The notes under the pieces: model-generated | Database searches by the model: none | What the model was told of the DNA's origin: nothing | Seen by the model: the letters and a program-made list of their open reading frames with translations, nothing else | NCBI RefSeq assembly: GCF_002910905.1 | Contig: NZ_NEUE01000105.1 | Span: forward strand, 27,782-91,781 | DNA length: 64,000 bases | Direction of reading: 5' to 3' | Source of the DNA: Streptomyces sp. SM11 | Lineage (GTDB): Bacteria; Actinomycetota; Actinomycetes; Streptomycetales; Streptomycetaceae | Program-made: the position numbers and the translations under genes | Shown here: one piece after another, positions 33,421 to 41,684 of the stretch | Numbering within the stretch: position 1 is the first letter of the stretch | Layout of the letters: the number at the start of each line of letters is the position of its first letter

Positions 33421-35253
33421 CTAGTACGACAGTCCGTGGCCCACCGGGTACAGCACCTGCGCCGGGTCGTCCGCGCGCTGCACCGGAACCGGGAGGGTGC
33501 CCTCCGGTTCGGCGCGGCCCGCGATCACCCGGGCGGCGGCGCGCAGTTCGACGTCCGTCCAGGAGTACGCGGCGAGGCTCGCCGCGACGCCGGCGCCGGT
33601 GAGGTGGGCGACGTCGTACGGGTTGCGGACGGCGACGGTGACCACCGGGACGCCGGTCGCCACGAGGGCCGTGACGAGTGTGCGCTGCGAGCTGCCCGCC
33701 GCCACGTTGTAGGTCGCCACGACCACCGCGTCCCTGCCCTCGGCGGCGGCGACCGCTTCGGCGATCTTCGCCTGGTTCGGCGCGATACCGGTGGACAACG
33801 CCAGTGCGGTGAAGCCCAGTTCACCGAAGGCGTCCGCCAACGTGCTGGTCGGCGGGCCCGTCGTCCCGGAGGGGGACGCCGGATCGGCGCCCACCACCAG
33901 CAGGTTGCGGTGGGTGCGGCGGGAGAGCGGAAGCAGTGTGCCGGGGTCGGCGAGCAGGGTTGTCGTGCGCTCGGCGATCCGGTCGGCGGCGGCCCGGTGG
34001 GTGCGGTTGCCGACGGTGCGTTCGACGCCCCGGTGACTGACGAACGGGTCCCGGAACAGGCCCAGTCGGCTTTTCAGCCGCAGGATCCGCAGGATCGACT
34101 CCTCGATCCTCGCCTCGCTGATCTCGCCGCCCCGCACCGCGTCCAGCACGGCGTTCCAGGCGACGGAGAGGTCCGGCGGGTTCAGCAGCTGGTCCACGCC
34201 CGCCAGCAGCGCGAGGACCGGCACGCGGTCGTCGCCGTACTTCGTGCGTACCCCTTGCATGCCGAGCGAGTCGGTGACCACCACTCCGTCGTAGCCCAGC
34301 TCCTCGCGGAGGATGCCGGTGAGGATCGGCCGGGAGAGCGTGGCCGGGTCCTCGGACGGGTCGAGTGCGGGGACCACGATGTGCGCCGTCATGATCGAGT
34401 CGATACGGGCCCGGATCGCGGCGCGGAACGGCGGGGCGTCCAGCTCGTCCCACTGCGCGCGGGTGTGGTTGATGACGGGCAGCCCGGTGTGGCTGTCGGT
34501 GCTGGTGTCGCCGTGTCCGGGGAAGTGCTTGGCGGTCGACGCGATTCCCGCGCCCTGGTAGCCCTTCACCTGAGCCGCGACCAGGGCGGCCACCGACTCG
34601 GGGTCGGAGCCGAAGGACCGTACGCCGATGACCGGGTTGGCCGGGTTGACGTTGACGTCGGCGTCCGGCGCGTAGTTCTGGTTGATGCCGAGCGCGGCCA
34701 GTTCGGCGCCCGCGATCCGGGCGGCCCGCCGGGTGTCGGAGCGCGAACCGCCCGCGCCCAGGGCCATCGCGCCCGGCAGCAGCGTGGCGGGTTCGCCGAC
34801 CCGGCAGACGATGCCGTGCTCCTGGTCGGTGGAGACGAGCAGCGGCAGCCGGGAGCGCCCGGCGAGCGCGGCGCGCTGGAGGCCGTTGGAGAGGCTGGCG
34901 ATCTGGTGCGGGTCGCGGGTGTTGTGCGCCCAGGTGAAGTAGATGATGCCGCCGACCTGGTAAGTGGAGATCAGCTCGGCGGCGGTACGCACCCCGATCT
35001 CGGCGAGGTTCGCGTCGATGTCGGCCTGGTCCGGGTCGGTGGCGGAGTGCCCGTAGACCCGCATCACGAAAAGCTGGCCGACCTTCTCCTCCAGGCTCAT
35101 CCCGGCGATGATCCGCCGCAGCCGGTGGTCGGTGTAGGCGTCCGTGGAGTGCACGGATGCTGCGGAGGGGGCGGCGAGGGCGCCGGTGGCCGCCGCTGCC
35201 GTGGCGGCCACGGTGGCGGTGAGGAGGGTGCGTCTTGAGGTGCGGTGGGGCAC
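33421..35253 (-). CDS. Tat-exported GH3 glycoside hydrolase, NagZ-like (beta-N-acetylglucosaminidase type)
   Basis: 610 residues. The twin-arginine motif SRRTLLT lies at the start, with a hydrophobic stretch to AAPSAAS. The GH3 N-terminal barrel has GQLFVMRVYG, STDQEHG, the NagZ-specific loop AKHFPGHGDTSTDSH, whose His acts as acid/base, and VVTDSLGM with nucleophile Asp. A C-terminal alpha/beta sandwich of about 230 residues is present, making it longer than cytoplasmic NagZ. It probably releases GlcNAc from muropeptides or chitin-derived oligosaccharides outside the cell. Two direct repeats of GAAAG(A/T)AACTTCC upstream (35273-35317) look like a repressor site. Confidence 0.87.
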   Translation of the reverse strand: MPHRTSRRTLLTATVAATAAAATGALAAPSAASVHSTDAYTDHRLRRIIAGMSLEEKVGQLFVMRVYGHSATDPDQADIDANLAEIGVRTAAELISTYQVGGIIYFTWAHNTRDPHQIASLSNGLQRAALAGRSRLPLLVSTDQEHGIVCRVGEPATLLPGAMALGAGGSRSDTRRAARIAGAELAALGINQNYAPDADVNVNPANPVIGVRSFGSDPESVAALVAAQVKGYQGAGIASTAKHFPGHGDTSTDSHTGLPVINHTRAQWDELDAPPFRAAIRARIDSIMTAHIVVPALDPSEDPATLSRPILTGILREELGYDGVVVTDSLGMQGVRTKYGDDRVPVLALLAGVDQLLNPPDLSVAWNAVLDAVRGGEISEARIEESILRILRLKSRLGLFRDPFVSHRGVERTVGNRTHRAAADRIAERTTTLLADPGTLLPLSRRTHRNLLVVGADPASPSGTTGPPTSTLADAFGELGFTALALSTGIAPNQAKIAEAVAAAEGRDAVVVATYNVAAGSSQRTLVTALVATGVPVVTVAVRNPYDVAHLTGAGVAASLAAYSWTDVELRAAARVIAGRAEPEGTLPVPVQRADDPAQVLYPVGHGLSY

Positions 35254-35272
35254 GTGAGCTCCTTCCCGGGGT

Positions 35273-35317
35273 GAAAGAAACTTCCAAGAAAGTACGCTTA
35301 TAGGGAAAGTAACTTCC
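35273..35317. promoter_or_regulatory. Paired direct-repeat operator in the GH3 promoter
   Basis: GAAAGAAACTTCC (35273-35285) and GAAAGTAACTTCC (35305-35317) differ at one position and start exactly 32 bp apart, three helical turns. On the gene strand TATAAG lies between them as a candidate -10. RpiR- or GntR-type amino-sugar repressors are candidates, but the regulator is not in the window. Confidence 0.55.
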
Positions 35318-35375
35318 GGTCAAGAGCCCGGGCCGCCCGCGGCGCGAACCGCACGCGAACGGGCCCGCCCTGCCG

Positions 35376-36164
35376 TTACTGCTTCGGCGCTCCGAGCCGC
35401 AGCAGGTACTCGCGGCCCGCGCCCAGCAGACCCGGCAGCTCCGCCACACCCGGGTGCCAGCGCTTCTCGTACTCCCAGCACACCCACGTGTCCGGATCCA
35501 GCCCGTCCAGACAGTCCGCCAGCGGAAGCACCCCGGAGCCCAGCGCCAGCGGGGTCAGGTCGTCCGTCGACGCGACGTCCTTCACCTGGACGTATCCCAG
35601 ATGCGGGGCGAGCACCGCATGGCTGGAGGCCGGCTCCTCACCGGCGAGCCAGGTGTGCAGCACGTCCCAGATCGCGCCGATCCGGGGGTGCCCGACCGTG
35701 GCGACGACCCGGGCTGCGTCGAGGCCCGCGCGGTGCGAGTCATGAGTCTCCAGCAAGATACTCACACTCATGTCGGCGGCGGCCGGGGCGGCGGACCCGA
35801 GCCGCCGGGCGGCCGTCGCGTCGGCCTCCGCCTGCTCCTGGTCGCCGCCTCCGGGGAACACCCGGACATAGGACGCGCCCAGATCGCGGGCGAGCTTCAC
35901 CAGCTCGGCCAGTTCCGCCAGGACCGGTTCGTCGTCGCCCTCGGCGGCCGCCTTCACGTACCCGGCGAGGGCCAGGATCTCCACCCCGCCGGCCTTGAAC
36001 GCCTCGACCACATCGGCCCGTTCCAGCGACGAGAGCCCCAGGTGCACCGGCTCCTCGGGGTGGACGCGCAGCTCCACCCCCCGGTAGCCGTTGCCGGCGG
36101 CGAGCCGGACGACCTCGGCGACCGGCGTCCCCGGCACTCCGAGGGTGGAGAAAGCGAGTTTCAT
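35376..36164 (-). CDS. Sugar-phosphate isomerase/epimerase-like TIM-barrel protein
   Basis: 262 residues of the AP-endonuclease-2/xylose-isomerase-like superfamily: MKLAFSTLGVPG, GYRGVELRVHPEEP, VRVFPGGG, the metal-ligand Glu in LLETHDSH, IGAIWDVLHTW (Asp), and VQVKDV. These enzymes isomerise or epimerise sugars and inositol derivatives using a divalent metal. It lies beside the LacI/oxidoreductase/DUF993 cluster and probably belongs to the same catabolic route, though it is transcribed separately toward the GH3 gene. The substrate is not assignable. Confidence 0.8.
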   Translation of the reverse strand: MKLAFSTLGVPGTPVAEVVRLAAGNGYRGVELRVHPEEPVHLGLSSLERADVVEAFKAGGVEILALAGYVKAAAEGDDEPVLAELAELVKLARDLGASYVRVFPGGGDQEQAEADATAARRLGSAAPAAADMSVSILLETHDSHRAGLDAARVVATVGHPRIGAIWDVLHTWLAGEEPASSHAVLAPHLGYVQVKDVASTDDLTPLALGSGVLPLADCLDGLDPDTWVCWEYEKRWHPGVAELPGLLGAGREYLLRLGAPKQ

Positions 36165-36451
36165 CGTGCGTGTCCTTCCCTTGATGCCGACGCCGTGCTC
36201 CTGCCCGCCGGGCCGGTGGCCGCTCCCGCACGGGCGGCGGGAGCGGGCGGGCGGCCTCCTCGGCCGACGTCCCGAGGCAGCCGCTCCAGGCTACCCATCA
36301 GCTTCAGCGCGCCCCCGCGCCGCGCTCCCGCCGAACACGGCATTGTGCTTGGCCGACCCGCACCCGCTCAGGGGCGATCACCCGCAGGGCGGCGGCAGCC
36401 TGCGGGGCGAACATCGCGAGCAGGCCCCGCTCCCGGCGGAAGAGGCCGTTC

Positions 36452-36720
36452 ATGTCCGTGACGCTGGTCAATCCCGAGAGGTTGCCGAAGCCCGAGGTCT
36501 ACCGGCGACTGCCGGTCGCCACCGGATCGAAGCTGGTGTTCCTGGCCGGGCGGGTCGCCCGCGATGCCGACGGCCGGCCCGTGGGCCAAGGGGACTTCGC
36601 CGCCCAGGTCGAGCAGTGCTGTCTCGACATCGGCACCGCTCCGGCCGGGACCGGCGGCTCCTTCGACGACGTGGCGAAGCTGACCGTCCACGGTCTCCAC
36701 CGCTCATGGAGCCGACCGTG
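36452..36720 (+). pseudogene. RidA/YjgF-family protein, 3'-truncated
   Basis: From ATG 36452 the product matches the N-terminal two thirds of a RidA protein: MSVTLVNPERLPKPEVYR, FLAGRVARDADGRPVG, DFAAQVEQC, and GGSFDDVAKLTV. Family members then continue with a strand and the conserved Arg/Glu active-site region. Here homology stops at KLTV (about 36685) and the frame runs antisense into the LacI gene until 37150. RidA deaminates reactive enamine/imine intermediates; this copy lacks the C-terminal catalytic elements and is probably non-functional. Confidence 0.65.
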
Positions 36721-36822
36721 GACGAGTGCCGTCGTGCAACGGCAAGCTCACCCGGAACGGGAGCCACCCGCCCCCGCCGGTGCGGGGAGCGAGCCGGCAG
36801 TCCCGCCGTGCCCCAGGACGGC

Positions 36823-37953
36823 TCACCCCCGCGGCGCCGCCGTGGACCCCCGGATCATCAGCTCGGCCGCGATCGTCGCGATGCCGCCGGGCGGCGGGTT
36901 CTCCTTGCCCATCGCGAGCCGCCCCGCCCGGGCGCCCGCCTCGAAGAGCGGCAGCCGGACCGTCGTGAGGGCCGGTACCGCGTCCACCGAGAACGGCAGG
37001 TCGTCGAAGCCCGCCACCGAGATGTCCTGGGGGATGCGCATCCCCTTGTCCCGTACGGCCGCGCACGCGCCCAGCGCCACGGTGTCGTTGGCGGCCACGA
37101 TCGCGGTCACGTCCGGTGCCCTGCGGAGGAGTTCGAGCGTGGCCTCGTAGCCGGAGCGCCGGTCGTAGGGCCCGTGCACGGTGAGCCGCTCCTGGTCGGC
37201 GGACGCCTGGCCGCCGGACCTCTGGTCACCGGAGCCGGTCTTCCCGCCCCCTGCCGTCGGAGCGGCGTCCAGCCCGGCGGCGCGCAGTGCCTCCCGGTGG
37301 CCCTCCAGCCGGTGCCGGGTTGTGGTGCGCTCCGGGGGCCCGGCGACGTAACCGATCCTGCGGTGGCCGAGCGAGATCAGGTGCTCGGCGAGCCGGCGTC
37401 CGCCGCCGCGGTTGTCGAACGCGAGCGCGGCCACGAGAGCGTCCCCCTCGGGCAGCGGGGGTCGCCCGCAGAAGACGATCCGGGTGCCCGCGTCCGCGAG
37501 CTTCGCCAGCTTCGCGGACATCGCGGCCCGGTGCGCCGGATCCTCGACCGCGCCGCCGGTGAGGACCACGGCGGCGGCGCGCTGGCGCTGGAGGAGGGTG
37601 AGATAGGTGAGTTCGCGCTCCGGGGAGCCGCCGGTGTTGCAGATGACGGCCAGTTTCTCGCCGCCCGCCCGTCCGGAACCGTCCCCCGGCCCGCCGATCT
37701 GTGTCTGGGCCGCCCCCGCCATGATCCCGAAGAACGGGTCGGCGATGTCGTTGACCAGGATGCCGACCAGGTCCGAGGTGGCCGCCGCGAGGGAACTGGC
37801 GGGCCCGTTGAGCACGTAGTCCAGGTCGTCCACCGCGCGCAGGACCCGCTCGCGGGTCGATGCCGCCACCGGGTAATTGCCGTTGAGCACGCGGGAGACG
37901 GTGGCCGGGGACACCCGGGCGCGGGCCGCCACATCCGCCAGGGTGACTGTCAT
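36823..37953 (-). CDS. LacI-family transcriptional regulator
   Basis: 376 residues from ATG 37953, with GGAGG 7 nt upstream. N-terminal HTH: VTLADVAARARVSPATVSRV and the hinge helix region TRERVLRAVDDLDY. The type-1 periplasmic-binding-like effector domain includes VGILVNDIADPFFGIMAGA and SVAGFDDLPFSVDAVPALTT. A Gly/Ser-rich insertion of about 25 residues lies near residues 225-250. It is divergent from the Gfo/Idh/MocA gene, and a LacI-type operator sits between them (38027-38040), so it should repress the sugar-catabolic operon at 38063-41233. Confidence 0.9.
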   Translation of the reverse strand: MTVTLADVAARARVSPATVSRVLNGNYPVAASTRERVLRAVDDLDYVLNGPASSLAAATSDLVGILVNDIADPFFGIMAGAAQTQIGGPGDGSGRAGGEKLAVICNTGGSPERELTYLTLLQRQRAAAVVLTGGAVEDPAHRAAMSAKLAKLADAGTRIVFCGRPPLPEGDALVAALAFDNRGGGRRLAEHLISLGHRRIGYVAGPPERTTTRHRLEGHREALRAAGLDAAPTAGGGKTGSGDQRSGGQASADQERLTVHGPYDRRSGYEATLELLRRAPDVTAIVAANDTVALGACAAVRDKGMRIPQDISVAGFDDLPFSVDAVPALTTVRLPLFEAGARAGRLAMGKENPPPGGIATIAAELMIRGSTAAPRG

Positions 37954-38026
37954 CGCTGTCCTCCGTGAGATCACGTGCGGCCCCCTCTTGTCCGGCCGCT
38001 GTCGGCAGGCTAGCGTCATCTCCGAT

Positions 38027-38040
38027 GGAAAGCGCTTGCT
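38027..38040. promoter_or_regulatory. LacI-type operator between lacI-family gene and the sugar operon
   Basis: GGAAAGCGCTTGCT is centred on the palindrome AAGCGCTT (38030-38037), with the central CG step typical of LacI/GalR sites. It is 23 bp before the operon start. Confidence 0.7.
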
Positions 38041-38062
38041 ACCGCTGTATGGAGGGATCTTC

Positions 38063-39214
38063 GTGACACGCAGGACAGTGCGCATCGCCATGAACGGCGT
38101 CACGGGACGCATGGGATACCGGCAGCACCTGGTGCGCTCGATCCTCGCGATCCGCGAGCGGGGAGGCCTGGATCTCGGCGACGGCGAGGTGCTGTGGCCC
38201 GAGCCCGTGCTCGTCGGCCGCAGGTCCCACGCCCTGGAGGAGCTCGCCGAGCGCCACGGCCTCACCGAGTGGTCGACCGACCTGGACGCGGTCCTCGCCG
38301 ACGACACGGTCGAGATCTACTTCGATGCCCAGGTCACCTCGGCCCGGGTGGAGGCGATCGAGAAGGCGATCGCGGCGGGCAAGCACGTCTACACCGAGAA
38401 GCCGACCGCCACGGACGTCGAGGGGGCCCTCGGCCTGGCCCGGCTCGCCCGGGACGCGGGCATCAAGCACGGTGTCGTCCAGGACAAGATCTTCCTGCCG
38501 GGTCTGCGCAAGCTGAAGCGCCTGATCGACGGCGGCTTCTTCGGCGAGATCCTGTCCGTACGCGGGGAGTTCGGCTACTGGGTCTTCGAGGGCGACTGGC
38601 AGGAGGCCCAGCGCCCCTCCTGGAACTACCGCGCGGAGGACGGCGGCGGCATCGTCGTCGACATGTTCCCGCACTGGGAGTACGTGCTCCACGAGCTGTT
38701 CGGCCAGGTCACCTCCGTGACGGCCCACGTGCAGACGCATGTTCCGCAGCGCTGGGACGAGCAGGGCAAGCCGTACGAGGCGACCGCCGACGACGCCGCG
38801 TACGGCATCTTCCAGCTGGCGGGCGGGGCGGTCGCGCAGATCAACTCCTCCTGGACGGTACGGGTCAACCGTGACGAGCTGGTGGAGTTCCAGGTCGACG
38901 GCACGCACGGCTCCGCCGTCGCGGGCCTGCGCAACTGCCGTGTCCAGCACCGCTCGGCGACCCCCAAGCCGGTCTGGAACCCGGACCTCCCGGTCACCGA
39001 GTCGTTCCGCGACCAGTGGCAGGAGATCCCGGACAACCAGGAGTTCGACAACGGCTTCAAGGCGCAGTGGGAGCTGTTCCTGCGCCATGTGGCCCTGGGT
39101 GAGCCGTACGGCTGGGACCTGCTGGCCGGCGCCCGGGGCGTCCAACTGGCCGAACTGGGGCTGAAGTCGTCCGCCGAGGGCCGTCGCTTCGACATCCCGG
39201 AGCTGAGCCTGTGA
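38063..39214 (+). CDS. Gfo/Idh/MocA-family oxidoreductase
   Basis: 383 residues from GTG 38063, with GGAGG 8 nt upstream. The nucleotide-binding region (RIAMNGVTGRMGYRQHLVRS) is a variant of the usual GxGxxG. The family signature EKPTATDVEGA follows HVYT, and the catalytic part includes GGGIVVDMFPHWEYVLHELF, with His as expected for the MocA-like C-terminal domain. Such enzymes oxidise sugars, inositols or sugar acids with NAD(P). As the first gene in an operon with a DUF993 protein and a TIM-barrel isomerase it probably catalyses the first oxidation step. Confidence 0.87.
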   Translation: MTRRTVRIAMNGVTGRMGYRQHLVRSILAIRERGGLDLGDGEVLWPEPVLVGRRSHALEELAERHGLTEWSTDLDAVLADDTVEIYFDAQVTSARVEAIEKAIAAGKHVYTEKPTATDVEGALGLARLARDAGIKHGVVQDKIFLPGLRKLKRLIDGGFFGEILSVRGEFGYWVFEGDWQEAQRPSWNYRAEDGGGIVVDMFPHWEYVLHELFGQVTSVTAHVQTHVPQRWDEQGKPYEATADDAAYGIFQLAGGAVAQINSSWTVRVNRDELVEFQVDGTHGSAVAGLRNCRVQHRSATPKPVWNPDLPVTESFRDQWQEIPDNQEFDNGFKAQWELFLRHVALGEPYGWDLLAGARGVQLAELGLKSSAEGRRFDIPELSL

Positions 39215-39254
39215 CCCGCGCGACCGGTTCGCGGCGCCACCGGAGGCCGCTGAC

Positions 39255-40403
39255 ATGACGATCCACCTCCCGCAGGGCCCCTACGTGCCGCGGACCGCAC
39301 CGCTCGACCTCGCTCCGGGAGCGGCGGCTCCCTCCTCCCGTACGGTCTTCTCGGCGGCCCACGTGGTCGCCGACCCGTTTGCCGACATCGCCCCCGGCGA
39401 CCCGGCGGCCGTCGACTGGGATTCCACGCTCGCCTTCCGCCGCCACCTGTGGGCGCACGGTCTGGGCGTCGCGGAGGCCATGGACACCGCGCAGCGCGGC
39501 ATGGGCCTGGACTGGGCGGGCGCGGCCGAACTGATCCGCCGCTCGGCCGCCGAGGCGAAGGCGGTGGGCGGCAGGATCGCCTGCGGCGTGGGCACCGACC
39601 AGCTGCCCGACGACGGCACGCCGACCCTGGCCGAGGTCGGGGCGGCGTACGAGGAGCAGCTGACCCTGGCCGAGGAGCGCGGCGCCCAGCCGATCCTCAT
39701 GGCATCGCGCGCCCTGGCCCGCGCGGCGAACGGCCCGGAGGACTACCTCGCCACCTACGCCCACCTCCTGCGCCAGGCGTCGGAGCCGGTGATCCTGCAC
39801 TGGCTGGGCCCGATGTTCGACCCGGCGCTGGAGGGCTACTGGGGGAGTGCCGACCTCGACGACGCCACGGACACGTTCCTCGAGGTCGTCGCCGAGCATC
39901 CGGACAAGGTCGGCGGCATCAAGATCTCCCTCCTGGACGCGGCCCGCGAGATCGACGTCCGCCGCCGCCTCCCGGGCGGGGTGCGCTGCTACACGGGCGA
40001 CGACTTCAACTACCCGGAACTGATCGCGGGCGACGAACGGGGCTTCAGCCACGCGCTGTTGGGCATCTTCGACCCGCTGGGCCCGCTGGCGGCACACGCG
40101 GTGCGGGTGCTGGACACAGGGGACGTGGACGGCTTCCGGGCCCTGCTGGACCCCACGGTCGAACTCTCCCGACACCTCTTCCGGCCGCCGACCCGCTTCT
40201 ACAAGACGGGCGTGGTGTTCCTGGCCTGGCTGGCCGGCCACCAGGACCACTTCACGATGGTGGGCGGCCTCCAGTCGTCCCGCTCGCTGCCGCACCTGGC
40301 GAAGGCGTACGAACTGGCGGACGGCCTGGGCCTGTTCCCGGACCCGGAGCTGGCCGAGCACCGCATGCGCTCCCTGCTCGCGGTCCACGGAGGCGCACGA
40401 TGA
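39255..40403 (+). CDS. DUF993 protein, dihydrodipicolinate-synthase-like aldolase
   Basis: 382 residues. I recognise the DUF993 pattern: AAHVVADPFAD near the start, MGLDWAGAAELIRRSAAEAK, and a beta-barrel with KISLLDAAREI, where the Lys of GGIKIS is the candidate Schiff-base residue as in class I DHDPS-like aldolases. HWLGPMFDPALEGYWGS is conserved in this group. A retro-aldol or dehydratase step on an oxidised sugar fits the operon. The TGA overlaps the next ATG (ATGA). Confidence 0.82.
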   Translation: MTIHLPQGPYVPRTAPLDLAPGAAAPSSRTVFSAAHVVADPFADIAPGDPAAVDWDSTLAFRRHLWAHGLGVAEAMDTAQRGMGLDWAGAAELIRRSAAEAKAVGGRIACGVGTDQLPDDGTPTLAEVGAAYEEQLTLAEERGAQPILMASRALARAANGPEDYLATYAHLLRQASEPVILHWLGPMFDPALEGYWGSADLDDATDTFLEVVAEHPDKVGGIKISLLDAAREIDVRRRLPGGVRCYTGDDFNYPELIAGDERGFSHALLGIFDPLGPLAAHAVRVLDTGDVDGFRALLDPTVELSRHLFRPPTRFYKTGVVFLAWLAGHQDHFTMVGGLQSSRSLPHLAKAYELADGLGLFPDPELAEHRMRSLLAVHGGAR

Positions 40404-41233
40404 CCGACGACCTGACCCGCCTGAGCATCAATCAGGAAACGCTCAGGCAATGGTCGTTGCCCGAGCTGGCCGAGGGTTGCGTGAAGGCGGGCATCGGTGG
40501 GGTGGGTCTGTGGCGGGCCCCGGTGCAGGAGTACGGTGCCGAGCGCACGGCGCGGCTCATGTCCGACGCCGGGCTCACGGTCACCAGCCTCTGCCGGGGC
40601 GGCTTCTTCACCGCCCTGGACCCGGCCGAACGCGCTCGCGCCCTGGACGACAACAGGATGGCGATCGACGAGGCGGCGGCCCTGTCCACCGACACCCTGG
40701 TCCTGGTCTCCGGCGGCCTGCCGCCCGGCAGCCGCGACCTCCTCGGGGCCCGGGAGCGGGTGGGCGACGCGCTGGCGGAACTGGCCCCGTACGCGGCCGC
40801 ACGCAACGTACGCCTGGCGATCGAACCCCTGCATCCGATGTACGCGTCCGACCGCTGCGTGGTCTCCACCCTCGCCCAGGCCCTGGACCTCGCGGAACGG
40901 TTCCCGGCCGAGCGGGTCGGGGTGGTCGTCGACACCTACCACCTCTGGTGGGACGACGGGGCTCCGGCTCAGATCGCCCGCGCGGGCGCCGGTGGCCGCA
41001 TCCACTCCTTTCAGCTGGCCGACTGGATCACCCCGCTCCCGGCGGGCGTCCTGCTCGGGCGGGGCCAGCTGGGCGACGGAAGCGTGGACTTCCGCGCGTT
41101 CCGTCGGTACGTGGAGGCCGCCGGCTTCGACGGGCCGATCGAGGTGGAGATCTTCAACGAGGCGCTGTGGGCCCGCGACGGGGCGGAGGCTCTGGCGGAA
41201 GTGGCGGACCGCTATGTACGACATGCCTGCTGA
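40400..41233 (+). CDS. Sugar-phosphate isomerase/epimerase-like TIM-barrel protein
   Basis: 277 residues starting at ATG 40400, overlapping the DUF993 stop. Family motifs: LSINQETLRQWSLPELAEGC, GIGGVGLWRAPV, the metal-ligand Glu in RLAIEPLHPMY, VVDTYHLWW, and VEIFNEALWA near the end. It belongs to the same superfamily as 35376-36164 but is only distantly similar. Translational coupling implies stoichiometric expression with the DUF993 enzyme. The substrate is unknown. Confidence 0.85.
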   Translation: MTDDLTRLSINQETLRQWSLPELAEGCVKAGIGGVGLWRAPVQEYGAERTARLMSDAGLTVTSLCRGGFFTALDPAERARALDDNRMAIDEAAALSTDTLVLVSGGLPPGSRDLLGARERVGDALAELAPYAAARNVRLAIEPLHPMYASDRCVVSTLAQALDLAERFPAERVGVVVDTYHLWWDDGAPAQIARAGAGGRIHSFQLADWITPLPAGVLLGRGQLGDGSVDFRAFRRYVEAAGFDGPIEVEIFNEALWARDGAEALAEVADRYVRHAC

Positions 41234-41265
41234 GAGCCCTGCGCCGCATCGTTGGTAAAGAGACG

Positions 41266-41286
41266 GCAAAGGGTTGCAACCTTTGC
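41266..41286. promoter_or_regulatory. 21-bp near-perfect palindrome after the sugar operon
   Basis: GCAAAGG (41266-41272) and CCTTTGC (41280-41286) flank GTTGCAA, itself nearly palindromic. It starts 32 bp after the operon stop. It could be an intrinsic hairpin or an operator for the genes starting at 41685; the absence of a loop favours a protein-binding site. Confidence 0.4.
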
Positions 41287-41684
41287 GTACCCTCCCGTGT
41301 CACACATGGCGTCGGGGCTTCCGGGGAGGGGTCCGGGGGGAACGGGAAGGCCCGACGGGAGGGGAAAACGAGGGGGGTCCGGCCGCGAGGCCGGGCCCCA
41401 TTCGGCTTTTGCCGGGCCGAGACGTCGCCCGGAGAGGGTGGCTCCAGACGCGTGGCCGTGCGAACCGGTCCGACGGGTGCGATGTCGGCATCGTCCACCA
41501 CCCGGCGTCACCAATGGCTGCGGAGCGGAGTCGCCCATGGGGCGGGCCTACGCCTCGGGCTCGCAAGAGGCCCTCTGCGTAAGCGAGTTGAGGAAACAAT
41601 GCGTGGGGGAGGTGTATATCGTCGGCGAGTCCGGGTACATGCGGCAGCTAAGTCCTCGCAAATAAGTACGACAGGATCCTGTGA
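41287..41684. other. Long leader/intergenic region before the three-gene module
   Basis: About 400 bp with no recognisable coding sequence. A TATA-like TGTATATCG lies near 41610-41620, but no well-spaced -35 was found. The length is unusual for this gene-dense area and could hold regulatory RNA structure. Confidence 0.35.

Noticed and set aside
41266..41286. Reading the palindrome as an ordinary intrinsic terminator
   Set aside because: The two halves leave almost no loop and no T-run follows, so an operator is at least as likely; kept as a regulatory site only.
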